Shown: piece by piece, positions 5,998-13,225 of the stretch
Position numbering within the stretch: position 1 is the stretch's first letter
Layout of the letters: each line of letters begins with the position of its first letter
From: an uncultured Oscillibacter sp.
GTDB taxonomy: Bacteria > Bacillota > Clostridia > Oscillospirales > Oscillospiraceae
Direction of reading: 5' to 3'
Assembly: GCA_900542115.1 (NCBI GenBank)
Contig: UQMC01000038.1
Location: 1 to 15,421, forward strand
Length of the DNA stretch: 15,421 nucleotides
Program-made: the position numbers and the translations under genes
The notes under the pieces: generated by a model
The model's input: only the letters and a program-made list of their open reading frames with translations
Told to the model about the DNA's origin: nothing
Database searches by the model: none

Positions 5998-7734
5998 TTA
6001 CTCCGCCGCCTTCTTGGCGGCGCCTTTCTTTTTGGGTTTGGAGGCGGAAGCGGCCTTTTTCGCGGCCGGTTCAGCCGTTTTTCTCGTTTTTGTGGACTTT
6101 TCGGCGGTTTTTGGAACTCTTGCACCATCATCCGGCGCGGCGGGCACCGCTTTTTTTGCGGAGGCCGCCTTGACCGGCTTTGCGGCCTTTCCAGACACCG
6201 CTTTCCGGGCGGAGGTCCGCTTTTTGGCCGGTTCAGCCGCGGCTGTCGGCACCTCTGCTTTCAGTGCTTCGGTATCGTCTGACTCCGATGCGGCAGCCGC
6301 TGCACCAGTAACGGCGGCATAAATTTTCAGATAGTCCCCTGCGCTGCGGTTCCAACTGAAATCCCGCTCCATGGCCCGGCGGCGGAGCCGCGCAAAGGCG
6401 TCCGGATAGTCCTTATAAAGATAGGCCGCCTCCCGGAGGACATGAAGCATATCGGCGCTGGAATAATTGGCGAAGGTAAAGCCGGTGCCGGCATCCCGCC
6501 ACGCCTCGTAGGGCTGAACGGTATCCTTCAGCCCGCCGGTCTCCCGGACGATGGGGACCGTACCGTAGCGCATGGCAATCATCTGGGAAAGGCCGCAGGG
6601 CTCGCTGCGGGAGGGCATTAAGAATAGGTCCGCTCCGGCGTAAATGGCCATGGACAGCGCCTCGTCATACCCGAGGCGAATGGCCATCCGCTCCGGCCAG
6701 CGCTCCGCCGCATGGCGGAAGAAATCTTCATAGGCCGCGTCTCCGCTGCCCAGCAGCACAAACTGCACCGGAAGCTCCATGATGTCTCCCATGACCTCCC
6801 GAATGAGGTCGAGGCCCTTGTGGGTCACAAGGCGGCTCACCATGGCGATGATGGGCGTTTCCGGCTCCGGCCGCAGCCCCAGTGCCTTTTGCAGTTCCGC
6901 CTTGTCGGCGGCCTTGCCGGAAATGTTCTCCGCCGTGTAATTCGCGGCGATGCGGGGGTCCGCCGCCGGGTCATAGAGCTTCATGTCAATGCCGTTGAGC
7001 ACGCCGGAGAGCTTATAGCCGCACTGGGTCAAAATCCCCTCCATGCGGTGCGCAAAGTAGGGATTTTTCAGCTCCTGAGCGTAGGTGGGAGACACGGCGT
7101 TCACTGCGTCCGCCGTGAGAATCGCGCCCTTGAGAAGATTGAGGTCGCCATCCAGCAGCAGCGTCCCATCGTCCACCCAGCCCCGGTCCAGACCGAACAG
7201 GTCGCCGAGGCAGTAGGGGTCATAGCGACCCTGATACTCGATGTTGTGAATGGTCAGTACCGTGCGGACAGAACGATAACGTTCCTCTCGGACACCGTCA
7301 TCCTTCAGATAAATGGGGATAAGGGCGGTCTGCCAGTCATTGCAGTGAATCACATCCGGCCAGAAATCCAGATGGTCCAGCATTTTCACAACGGCCCGGG
7401 AAAAAAAGCCGAAGCGTTCTCCGTCATCCGCGCAGCCGTACAGCTCCGGGCGGCCGAAATACTGCTCGTTATCCAGAAAATACCACGTGACACCGTCCTT
7501 TTTCAAGGAGAACAGGCCGCAGTAGGCGTGCCGCCACGCAAGATCGACATAATCGTAGCACAAAAAGGTGAGCTGGTCGGCGAAGCGCTCCTTCACCCGC
7601 CGGTACAGCGGCAGAATCACCGCCGTTTCCACCCCCTGCGCCGCAAGGGCCGGAGGCAGGGACCCGGCAACGTCCGCAAGGCCGCCGGTTTTGCAGAAGG
7701 GCACCGCCTCGCTGGCTGCGTATAAAACCTTCAT
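5998..7734 (-). CDS. glgA: Glycogen synthase (GT5) with a long Lys/Ala-rich C-terminal tail
   Basis: This enzyme transfers glucose from ADP-glucose to the growing alpha-1,4 chain. The catalytic core is complete and of normal length (residues 1-477): the N-terminal GT5 domain starts MKVLYAASEAVPF and carries the ADP-glucose-binding KTGGL (15-19), and the C-terminal lobe (about 290-460) carries SRSEPCGLSQ (375-384, with E378) and RETGGLKDTV. The ATG at 7734 has AAAGGAG six bases upstream; the frame is open a further 18 codons without support. It lies 25 bases after glgD. The oddity is an extra 101 residues after the core (478-578), low in complexity and strongly basic, which are not part of the usual ~477-residue enzyme. 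Translation is open and in frame through the whole tail, so it is not an assembly of two genes that I can see. Confidence 0.96.
   Translation of the reverse strand: MKVLYAASEAVPFCKTGGLADVAGSLPPALAAQGVETAVILPLYRRVKERFADQLTFLCYDYVDLAWRHAYCGLFSLKKDGVTWYFLDNEQYFGRPELYGCADDGERFGFFSRAVVKMLDHLDFWPDVIHCNDWQTALIPIYLKDDGVREERYRSVRTVLTIHNIEYQGRYDPYCLGDLFGLDRGWVDDGTLLLDGDLNLLKGAILTADAVNAVSPTYAQELKNPYFAHRMEGILTQCGYKLSGVLNGIDMKLYDPAADPRIAANYTAENISGKAADKAELQKALGLRPEPETPIIAMVSRLVTHKGLDLIREVMGDIMELPVQFVLLGSGDAAYEDFFRHAAERWPERMAIRLGYDEALSMAIYAGADLFLMPSRSEPCGLSQMIAMRYGTVPIVRETGGLKDTVQPYEAWRDAGTGFTFANYSSADMLHVLREAAYLYKDYPDAFARLRRRAMERDFSWNRSAGDYLKIYAAVTGAAAAASESDDTEALKAEVPTAAAEPAKKRTSARKAVSGKAAKPVKAASAKKAVPAAPDDGARVPKTAEKSTKTRKTAEPAAKKAASASKPKKKGAAKKAAE
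6001..6303 (-). other. Region encoding the histone-H1-like tail of GlgA
   Basis: These 101 codons (residues 478-578) hold about 33 Ala, 21 Lys and 4 Arg against 11 Asp/Glu, with many Pro, Ser and Thr and no aromatic residue. Patterns such as AEPAKK, SAKKA, AAKKA and a closing KKKGAAKKA recall eukaryotic histone H1 tails and Lys/Ala/Pro-rich bacterial nucleoid-protein tails. A 14-base sequence recurs exactly at 6064-6077 and 6226-6239, 162 bases (54 codons) apart and in frame, encoding AEPA(A)KK both times, which suggests growth by internal duplication. The tail is predicted to be disordered; its role is unknown. Confidence 0.85.
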
Positions 7735-7759
7735 GAAATGCTCCTTTCGGAAGAAAAAA

Positions 7760-8872
7760 TCAGACAACACTGTTTTTCGCAATAACAATGGGATAATTGG
7801 CGTGGCCCATCATGGTGCGGCCCGGCAGCAGCTCTACGTGTTTGTCGGTAATAACATGGGCCAGCCGTGCGTTCCGCCGGACGCAGGTGCCCCGGAACAG
7901 GATGCAGCCCTGCACTTCCGCTCCCCTTTCCACCGTGACGCCAGGGAACAGAATGGAATTGACCACGGTGCCCTCAATGCGGCAGCCCTCGGCCACCAGA
8001 GAGTTCAGGCACACACCGTCCGGACCGATGTAGGTGGAGGCCTTGTCGGCCCCCTTGGCCCGGATAGGCCGTTCCGGCGTAAAGAGGTCCGCCCGGATGT
8101 CTTTATCCAGAAGCTGCATGGAGCGGTCATAGTATTCCTGCAGGGAGCGAATCTGCGCGGCAAAGCCGCCCCATGTGTAGCTTTGCAGGTTCAAAAGCGC
8201 CTGCTTTGCCTGCAAAACGTCTCGGCGGAAGCTGTATTGGTCATGGGCCTGACATTCGTCCACCAGTGACCGCAGCAGCTCTGTGGAGAGAATGAACACA
8301 TCAAGGCTCCGGTAGCCCCGGGGCCGGTGCATATTGATGAGCACCTCCTGGATATGTCCGTCCGGGTCCTTTTCAAAGTAGGTGCCGTTTTCCGTGGCAA
8401 AGCTGTCATCCCCGCAGACAGCGGTGATGTCGGCATGGGTGCGGAGATGGTGGGCGAAAATATCCGCCATAGGGAGATTGGCCACAAGGTCCCCCTCCAT
8501 GAGCACCACATAGTCCTGCCGAATCTCGTCCAAGTAGTCCCGGACACCGGCCAGCGCCTCCATTTTGCCCCGGAACGGCGTTACGCCCCAGTCATGGAGA
8601 TAGTTGAACGGCGGCAGCAGGTGTAGTCCGCCCCGCTTTCGGGACATATCCCACACCTTTCCGCTGCCTACATGGTCCAGCATACTCTGATACCGGCCAT
8701 GGAGCACCAGCCCCACATCGGTGACGCCGGCGTTGAGCAGATTGGAAAGGGTAAAGTCCACCGCCCGGTAGCGGCCGCCGAAGGGGATGGAGGCCGCGGT
8801 GCGGCGCTCTGTCAGCTCACGGAGCTCCGGACGCTGCTCATAAGCGAAAATGATTCCATGCAGACGGTTCAT
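7760..8872 (-). CDS. glgD: GlgD, regulatory-type subunit of glucose-1-phosphate adenylyltransferase
   Basis: This 370-residue protein is a GlgC paralogue of the Firmicutes GlgD type. The N terminus, [20 protein letters not shown], lacks the GGxGxRL pyrophosphorylase loop of GlgC, but keeps [17 protein letters not shown] (about 29-45). The second half is a left-handed beta-helix of hexapeptide repeats (about 260-360: [42 protein letters not shown]). In Bacillus and Geobacillus GlgD is not itself efficient as a catalyst but pairs with GlgC and raises its activity. Its ATG overlaps the glgC stop (8869-8872) and GGAGG lies seven bases upstream inside glgC, so GlgC and GlgD are translated together, fitting a heteromer. 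Catalytic weakness is inferred from the missing loop. Confidence 0.93.
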   Translation of the reverse strand: MNRLHGIIFAYEQRPELRELTERRTAASIPFGGRYRAVDFTLSNLLNAGVTDVGLVLHGRYQSMLDHVGSGKVWDMSRKRGGLHLLPPFNYLHDWGVTPFRGKMEALAGVRDYLDEIRQDYVVLMEGDLVANLPMADIFAHHLRTHADITAVCGDDSFATENGTYFEKDPDGHIQEVLINMHRPRGYRSLDVFILSTELLRSLVDECQAHDQYSFRRDVLQAKQALLNLQSYTWGGFAAQIRSLQEYYDRSMQLLDKDIRADLFTPERPIRAKGADKASTYIGPDGVCLNSLVAEGCRIEGTVVNSILFPGVTVERGAEVQGCILFRGTCVRRNARLAHVITDKHVELLPGRTMMGHANYPIVIAKNSVV

Positions 8873-10077
8873 TTCAGCACCTCCTTGCCGTAGCGGTCCA
8901 GCATGACGCCGGGGGCGATCTCACGGCCATCCTCCAGCGCGCAGTCCGGCGCCAGCACGGTCAGGTCCCATTTTCCGCCGGGCGCGGAATCCGGCATGCC
9001 GCCCACCCGGCATTCCCGGCCGATATGGCAGCCCTCGCCGATGATGGCGTATTCGATGACAGACCCGGCCTCCACGGTGACGCCGGGGAGAATCACGGAG
9101 TAGCTGACCCTTGCCCCCTTTTCAATGGTGACGCGGGGCGAGAGCACGGAGTTTTCCACCGTTCCCTCAATGTCGCAGCCCCGGTTGATGGCACTGTGGC
9201 TCACATGGCTGTCCCCGCCCATGTAGATAGGCGGCGCATCCACGCTGCGGGCGTAAATGGGCCACGATTCGTCGCTGAGGTCCAGACCGGAGTCCGGGGA
9301 GAGCATATCCATGTTGGCGTCCCACAGGGAGGTCAGTGTTCCCACGTCCTTCCAATAGCCCTGGAAGCGGAACGCTGCCATCCGCTGTCCGTCCGCAAGC
9401 ATTTTCGGGATGACGTTTTTGCCGAAATCATTGTCGGAGGCGGGATCGGCCTCGTCCTCGGTGAGATAGCGCCGGAGGGCCTTCCACGAAAAGACGTAGA
9501 TACCCATGGAGGCGAGGTTGCTTTTCGGTTCCCGGGGCTTTTCGGCAAATTCGGTGATCATATCGTTTTCATCCACCGCCATGATGCCAAAGCGGCTGGC
9601 CTCCTCCCACGGAACCTCCATGACGGAGATGGTGCAGGCGGCCTCGGCCTCCTTATGGCGGCGAAGCATTTCGGAGTAATCCATTTTATAGATGTGGTCG
9701 CCGGAGAGAATCACTACATACTCCGGCTGGTACTGGTCGATGAAGCCCATGTTCTGATAGATGGCATTGGCGGTGCCCTTGTACCACGTACCGCCCTTGC
9801 TGCCCATGTAGGGCGGCAGGATGTGAACGCCGCCGTTGCTGCTGTCAAGGTCCCACGGCTGGCCGGAGCCGATGTAGCTGTTGAGCTCCAGCGGGCGGTA
9901 TTGGGTCAGCACGCCCACGGTGTCAATACCGGAATTTGTGCAGTTGGACAGGGGAAAATCAATAATGCGGAACTTGCCGCCGAAGGGTACGGCGGGCTTT
10001 GCCATGGCGCCGGTGAGGACATAGAGGCGGCTGCCCTGTCCGCCGGCCAGCAGCATGGCGATACATTCTTTTTTCAC
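8869..10077 (-). CDS. glgC: Glucose-1-phosphate adenylyltransferase, catalytic subunit
   Basis: GlgC makes ADP-glucose from ATP and glucose-1-phosphate, the committed step of bacterial glycogen synthesis. The 402-residue product has the pyrophosphorylase signature [12 protein letters not shown] (residues 7-18), [50 protein letters not shown] and YWKDVGT, then a C-terminal hexapeptide-repeat beta-helix. The start is taken as GTG at 10077, giving the family N terminus (M)[19 protein letters not shown] is 11 bases upstream, a little far. An upstream in-frame ATG at 10140 has no family support. The loop after GSRL reads [12 protein letters not shown] rather than the common GxLTKxxAKPAV, a small variation near the activator-responsive region. 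The 99-bp gap after glgB holds no promoter or terminator I can support, so glgC is probably on the glgB transcript. Confidence 0.95.
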   Translation of the reverse strand: MKKECIAMLLAGGQGSRLYVLTGAMAKPAVPFGGKFRIIDFPLSNCTNSGIDTVGVLTQYRPLELNSYIGSGQPWDLDSSNGGVHILPPYMGSKGGTWYKGTANAIYQNMGFIDQYQPEYVVILSGDHIYKMDYSEMLRRHKEAEAACTISVMEVPWEEASRFGIMAVDENDMITEFAEKPREPKSNLASMGIYVFSWKALRRYLTEDEADPASDNDFGKNVIPKMLADGQRMAAFRFQGYWKDVGTLTSLWDANMDMLSPDSGLDLSDESWPIYARSVDAPPIYMGGDSHVSHSAINRGCDIEGTVENSVLSPRVTIEKGARVSYSVILPGVTVEAGSVIEYAIIGEGCHIGRECRVGGMPDSAPGGKWDLTVLAPDCALEDGREIAPGVMLDRYGKEVLK

Positions 10078-10176
10078 GGGTGTACCAGCTCCTTTTTCCT
10101 GTTTTCTGCGAATCAAATTTATTTTGGAGAAACAGCCCACTGATAGAGGGGCCGCCGGGAAGCGCGAGAATTGTGC

Positions 10177-12102
10177 CTAACACTTGGACTTTTTCGCCGC
10201 CGCAGCGTGAGAGGCTGCCTTTTTCTGCGGCTTTTCCGGGAGCTGCCCCTCCCCCCGGAGGAACACCGCGCCGAAGGCGGGGATTTTCAAAAGGGCGGAG
10301 TGAGGCCTGCCGTGGGAGGGCACAGATTCCACTGCGACAGGTGTCTTGACAGGTGTAAAGCCGCTGCCGCCGAATTCCGGCGCGTCCGTGGTGAATACGG
10401 GAACGTATTGCCGCCGGGGCGGAACGCCCACCCGGTAATCGGCGTAATCGTTGGGGGAAAAGTTCACGGCGCACAGCAGCTCGTTTCCCGCCCGGTCCCG
10501 GCGAAGGAACACGATGACGTTATTGTGGTTATCGTCCGGCACCAGCCACTCAAAGCCCTGCCAGTCAAAGTCGATGTCCCACAGAGCACTCTCCGCCTTA
10601 TAAAAGGCGTTGGCAGCCTTGAAAAACGCGTGGAGCTGCCGGTTTTCCTCATGCTCCAATAAGTACCAGTCCAGTTGGCCGCCGGAATCCCATTCGTGCC
10701 ACTGGCCGATCTCCGGCCCCATGAACAGCAGCTTCTTGCCGGGGTGAGAGAGAAGATAGGCATAGAAGCCCCGGGTGCAGCGAAGCTGATTTTCATAGTC
10801 GCCCGGCATCTTCCCTACCACGCTGCCTTTCATGTGCACCACCTCGTCATGGGAGATGGGCAGCACGTAGTTTTCGGAAAAGGCGTACATCATGGAAAAC
10901 GTCAGGTCCCGGTGGTGGTCCTGCCGGAACCACGGGTCCAGCTTTAAATAGTGGCAGATGTCATTCATCCACCCCATGTTCCACTTGAGGTTGAAGCCGA
11001 GGCCGCCGATATCGGCGGGCTTTGTCACCAGCGGCCACGCCGTGGATTCCTCGGCGATCATCAGCACGTTGGGGTCCACAGAAAACGCCGTGGCGTTGAG
11101 CCTTCGCAGAAAGTCAATGGCCTCCAAATTTTCCTTGCCGCCGTGGAGATTGGGCGTCCACTGCCCCGCTTCCCGGCCATAGTCCAGATACAGCATGGAG
11201 GCTACGGCGTCCACCCGGAGGCCGTCGATATGATACATTTCCAGCCAGAACCGGGCGGAGGAAAGGAGAAAGCTCACCACCTCCGGCCTGCCATAGTCAA
11301 AGACACGGGTGCCCCAGCCGTTGTGCTCCCGCTTTTTCGGGTCGGTATATTCGTAGCAGCACGTACCGTCAAATTCGTACAGGCCCTGCTCATCCTTGCA
11401 GAAGTGGGCCGGCACCCAGTCCAAAATCACGGAAATGCCCTGACTGTGGAGATGGTCCACGAACCACATGAAGTCCTCCGGCGTACCGAAACGGGAGGTG
11501 GGGGCAAAATACCCCGTGCACTGATAGCCCCAGGAATCGTCCAGCGGGTGCTCCGTCACCGGCAGCAGCTCCACGGCATTGTAGCCCATGTCGGAGACAT
11601 AGGCCGCCAGCTGCCGGGCCATGTCCCGGTAATCAAGAAAGTCGCCGTTTTCATGCCTGCGCCACGAGCCGAGGTGCACCTCGTAAATGTTCAGCGGCCG
11701 GTGGTACACCGGCTGCTTGGCACGGCGGAAGGCATCGTCTGTCCAGTGAAAATGCTCAATGTCATAGAGCTTGCTGGCGGTGCCGGGGCGGGTCTCCGTG
11801 TGGAAGCCGTAGGGGTCGGCCTTGTAGCGCACAGCCCCGTCCGCGCCGGTCACGGCGTATTTATAGGCGGTATAGACCGGCAGATCCGGGATAAAGCCCT
11901 GCCAGAACTCCCCCTTGGGGGCAAGGGCGTTGGCCCCCGTGTCCCAGCCGTTGAAGTCCCCCACCACGGAAACGGCCCGGGCGTGGGGAGCCCAGACGTT
12001 GAACCACCAGCCGTGGACGCCGCCCTCCGTAGCGGGATGGGCGCCGAACAGCTGCCAGCCATCCGTCAGGCGGCCGCTGTGGTATAACTGTGTCTGGTCC
12101 AT
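10177..12102 (-). CDS. glgB: 1,4-alpha-glucan branching enzyme (GH13), short basic tail
   Basis: GlgB cuts alpha-1,4 chains and re-attaches them by alpha-1,6 bonds. The 641-residue protein has an N-terminal CBM48/isoamylase-type domain (about 30-100, with FNVWAPHARAVSVVGDFNGW), a GH13 barrel (about 140-500) and a C-terminal all-beta amylase domain (about 520-617). The catalytic residues are D298 in GLRVDAV, E351 in LMIAEES and the H418-D419 pair in PISHDEVVH. The length and short N terminus match the Bacillus type without the extra N1 domain. The ATG at 12102 follows GGAGG by seven bases; a TTG at 12123 would bury that site. The last 21 residues (LPEKPQKKAAS... to KKSKC) are Lys/Ala-rich and lie beyond the folded domain, echoing the tail on GlgA. 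It is the first gene of the glg cluster. Confidence 0.97.
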   Translation of the reverse strand: MDQTQLYHSGRLTDGWQLFGAHPATEGGVHGWWFNVWAPHARAVSVVGDFNGWDTGANALAPKGEFWQGFIPDLPVYTAYKYAVTGADGAVRYKADPYGFHTETRPGTASKLYDIEHFHWTDDAFRRAKQPVYHRPLNIYEVHLGSWRRHENGDFLDYRDMARQLAAYVSDMGYNAVELLPVTEHPLDDSWGYQCTGYFAPTSRFGTPEDFMWFVDHLHSQGISVILDWVPAHFCKDEQGLYEFDGTCCYEYTDPKKREHNGWGTRVFDYGRPEVVSFLLSSARFWLEMYHIDGLRVDAVASMLYLDYGREAGQWTPNLHGGKENLEAIDFLRRLNATAFSVDPNVLMIAEESTAWPLVTKPADIGGLGFNLKWNMGWMNDICHYLKLDPWFRQDHHRDLTFSMMYAFSENYVLPISHDEVVHMKGSVVGKMPGDYENQLRCTRGFYAYLLSHPGKKLLFMGPEIGQWHEWDSGGQLDWYLLEHEENRQLHAFFKAANAFYKAESALWDIDFDWQGFEWLVPDDNHNNVIVFLRRDRAGNELLCAVNFSPNDYADYRVGVPPRRQYVPVFTTDAPEFGGSGFTPVKTPVAVESVPSHGRPHSALLKIPAFGAVFLRGEGQLPEKPQKKAASHAAAAKKSKC

Positions 12103-12126
12103 GGGCAGACCTCCTGTTCTCAAGGC

Positions 12127-12141
12127 CGCAAAACGTTTGCG
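12127..12141 (-). promoter_or_regulatory. LacI-type operator-like palindrome in the glgB leader
   Basis: CGCAAA-ACG-TTTGCG (plus-strand reading) is a 6-bp inverted repeat with a central CG step, the style of LacI/GalR-family operators; it matches the CcpA cre consensus only partly. It lies about 40-55 bases after the predicted glgB start of transcription, where a bound repressor would act as a roadblock. Next to it, 12141-12154 forms GTCAG-TTCG-CTGAC in the mRNA, a UUCG-type hairpin. No LacI-family gene is in view. Confidence 0.4.
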
Positions 12142-12186
12142 TCAGCGAACTGACCGCGCGCCGCGGGCCCTGATTTCTGATACTTT

Positions 12187-12216
12187 ATTATACCGCCCGG
12201 GGGTCGGAAGCGTCAA
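12187..12216 (-). promoter_or_regulatory. Promoter of the glgBCDAP cluster
   Basis: On the minus strand TTGACG (12211-12216), an 18-base spacer and a perfect TATAAT (12187-12192) form a vegetative promoter, giving a leader of about 78 bases before the glgB ATG. No other comparably good promoter is visible within the cluster, so this probably drives all five glg genes. It looks like a sigma-A site, whereas the B. subtilis glg operon is known for sporulation-linked sigma-E control. Confidence 0.75.
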
Positions 12217-12306
12217 GGCGGGAGGCTGTCGAAAAGCATAGAAGGAATTTGGAGGATATGTCACCGGATTTTGCCGGGGCCTGTATTTTCTTGTGCGCTT
12301 CGCCAA

Positions 12307-12335
12307 TGCACATTCGCCTGCGGGTCTGTTAAGAT
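12307..12335 (+). promoter_or_regulatory. Candidate promoter of the TauE/SafE-type gene
   Basis: TAAGAT (12330-12335) with an upstream TG at 12327-12328 gives an extended -10; the -35 TGCACA (12307-12312) at 17 bases is poor. It is the best plus-strand candidate in the divergent 293-bp gap 12103-12395. The rest of that gap holds the glgB promoter and leader, a weak 24-codon reading frame (12258-12332) and the hairpin at 12360-12382. Confidence 0.35.
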
Positions 12336-12359
12336 GAAAACAAATGTCCGTGAAATTTC

Positions 12360-12382
12360 CCTCCGGCCAACGGCGCCGGAGG
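12360..12382 (+). promoter_or_regulatory. Hairpin next to the Shine-Dalgarno site of the TauE/SafE-type gene
   Basis: CCTCCGGC (12360-12367) pairs perfectly with GCCGGAGG (12375-12382) around a 7-base loop, ending two bases before the true Shine-Dalgarno GGGAGG (12385-12390). The CCTCC in its left arm could pair instead with that GGAGG, so the hairpin may tune translation; no ligand-binding fold is recognisable. Confidence 0.3.
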
Positions 12383-12395
12383 CCGGGAGGCAGCT

Positions 12396-13208
12396 ATGGG
12401 TACAGTTTTGACGCAATTTACCGTGGACGGTGTGGCGCTGTGGGTAGTGCTGCTGATCTGCGGCGGCGTGTTTTTGGGGTCATTTATGGACGCCATCGCC
12501 GGGGGCGGAGGTATCATCACCGTTCCCACCTATCTGATGGGGCTTTCGGACTTCCCTATTTACAATGCGCTGGGGACCAATAAGCTGTCCTCCGGCATCG
12601 GCACCGTTTTTTCCACAGTGCGGTTCATCCGGCAGGGCTATGTGGACTGGGCGCTGTTCGCCCCGGCCATCGTGCTGGCGCTGGGCGGCTCTGTGTGCGG
12701 AACGTGGCTCCAGCACCACACTCCGGCGGTGGTGCTGAAGTATTTGCTGCTGCTGGTGCTGCCGGTGGTGGCGTTCATCACGCTGCGGACCCGCAAATGG
12801 CCGGACGAGCCGGAGCCGCTGGACCCAAGGCTCCGCCGCCTCATTGTCTGGGCCGCCGCCTTTGTCATCGGCGGGTATGACGGCTACTACGGTCCCGGAA
12901 CGGGGACGTTCCTGATGATCATTTTCGTCCGCTTTGCCAGGCTGGATACCCGCCATGCGGCCGGCGGCGTGAAGGTCATCAATCTTTCCAGCAACCTCGG
13001 CAGCCTGTTTACGGCGCTGCGGGCCGGATATGTACTGGTGGGCGTGGGACTGATCTCCGCCGTGGCGGCGATTTTGGGCCATTACATCGGCGCGGGGCTG
13101 GCCATTAAAAACGGCAGCAAAATCGTGAAGCCCACGGTGATTCTGGTTTTGCTGCTGCTGACGGTAAAGGTGGGGAGCGAGCTGCTGTTCCCTGAATTTT
13201 GGAATTGA
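12396..13208 (+). CDS. TSUP-family membrane transporter (TauE/SafE type)
   Basis: This 270-residue polytopic membrane protein belongs to the TauE/SafE (TSUP) family, whose members are thought to move sulfite, sulfonates or other small organic anions. The family hallmark is the repeated glycine-rich element: FLGSFMDAIAGGGGIITVPTYL in the first half (about residues 28-49, with the following NALGTNKLSS at 58-67) and its second-half counterpart GGYDGYYGPGTGTF (about 159-172). About seven to eight hydrophobic segments are visible. The substrate cannot be told from sequence. The ATG has GGGAGG five bases upstream. The racemase gene starts 17 bases after the stop, so the two are very likely co-transcribed; that link would suggest an amino-acid-derived or organic-acid substrate, but this is only context. 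Confidence 0.88.
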   Translation: MGTVLTQFTVDGVALWVVLLICGGVFLGSFMDAIAGGGGIITVPTYLMGLSDFPIYNALGTNKLSSGIGTVFSTVRFIRQGYVDWALFAPAIVLALGGSVCGTWLQHHTPAVVLKYLLLLVLPVVAFITLRTRKWPDEPEPLDPRLRRLIVWAAAFVIGGYDGYYGPGTGTFLMIIFVRFARLDTRHAAGGVKVINLSSNLGSLFTALRAGYVLVGVGLISAVAAILGHYIGAGLAIKNGSKIVKPTVILVLLLLTVKVGSELLFPEFWN

Positions 13209-13225
13209 GTATGGAGGCGCTTTCG

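Noticed and set aside
6001..6303. Separate histone-like gene overlapping the end of glgA
   Set aside because: The basic tail is in frame with the intact GlgA core, with no start codon, ribosome-binding site or stop separating them, so it is part of the same protein.
9025..10143. 372-codon plus-strand frame opposite glgC
   Set aside because: Antisense shadow; composition rich in His, Gly and Val as expected from the complement of a conserved gene.
12127..12141. CcpA cre site
   Set aside because: The central CG and surrounding A/T bases agree with the cre consensus, but the outer bases do not; a generic LacI-family operator is the safer description.
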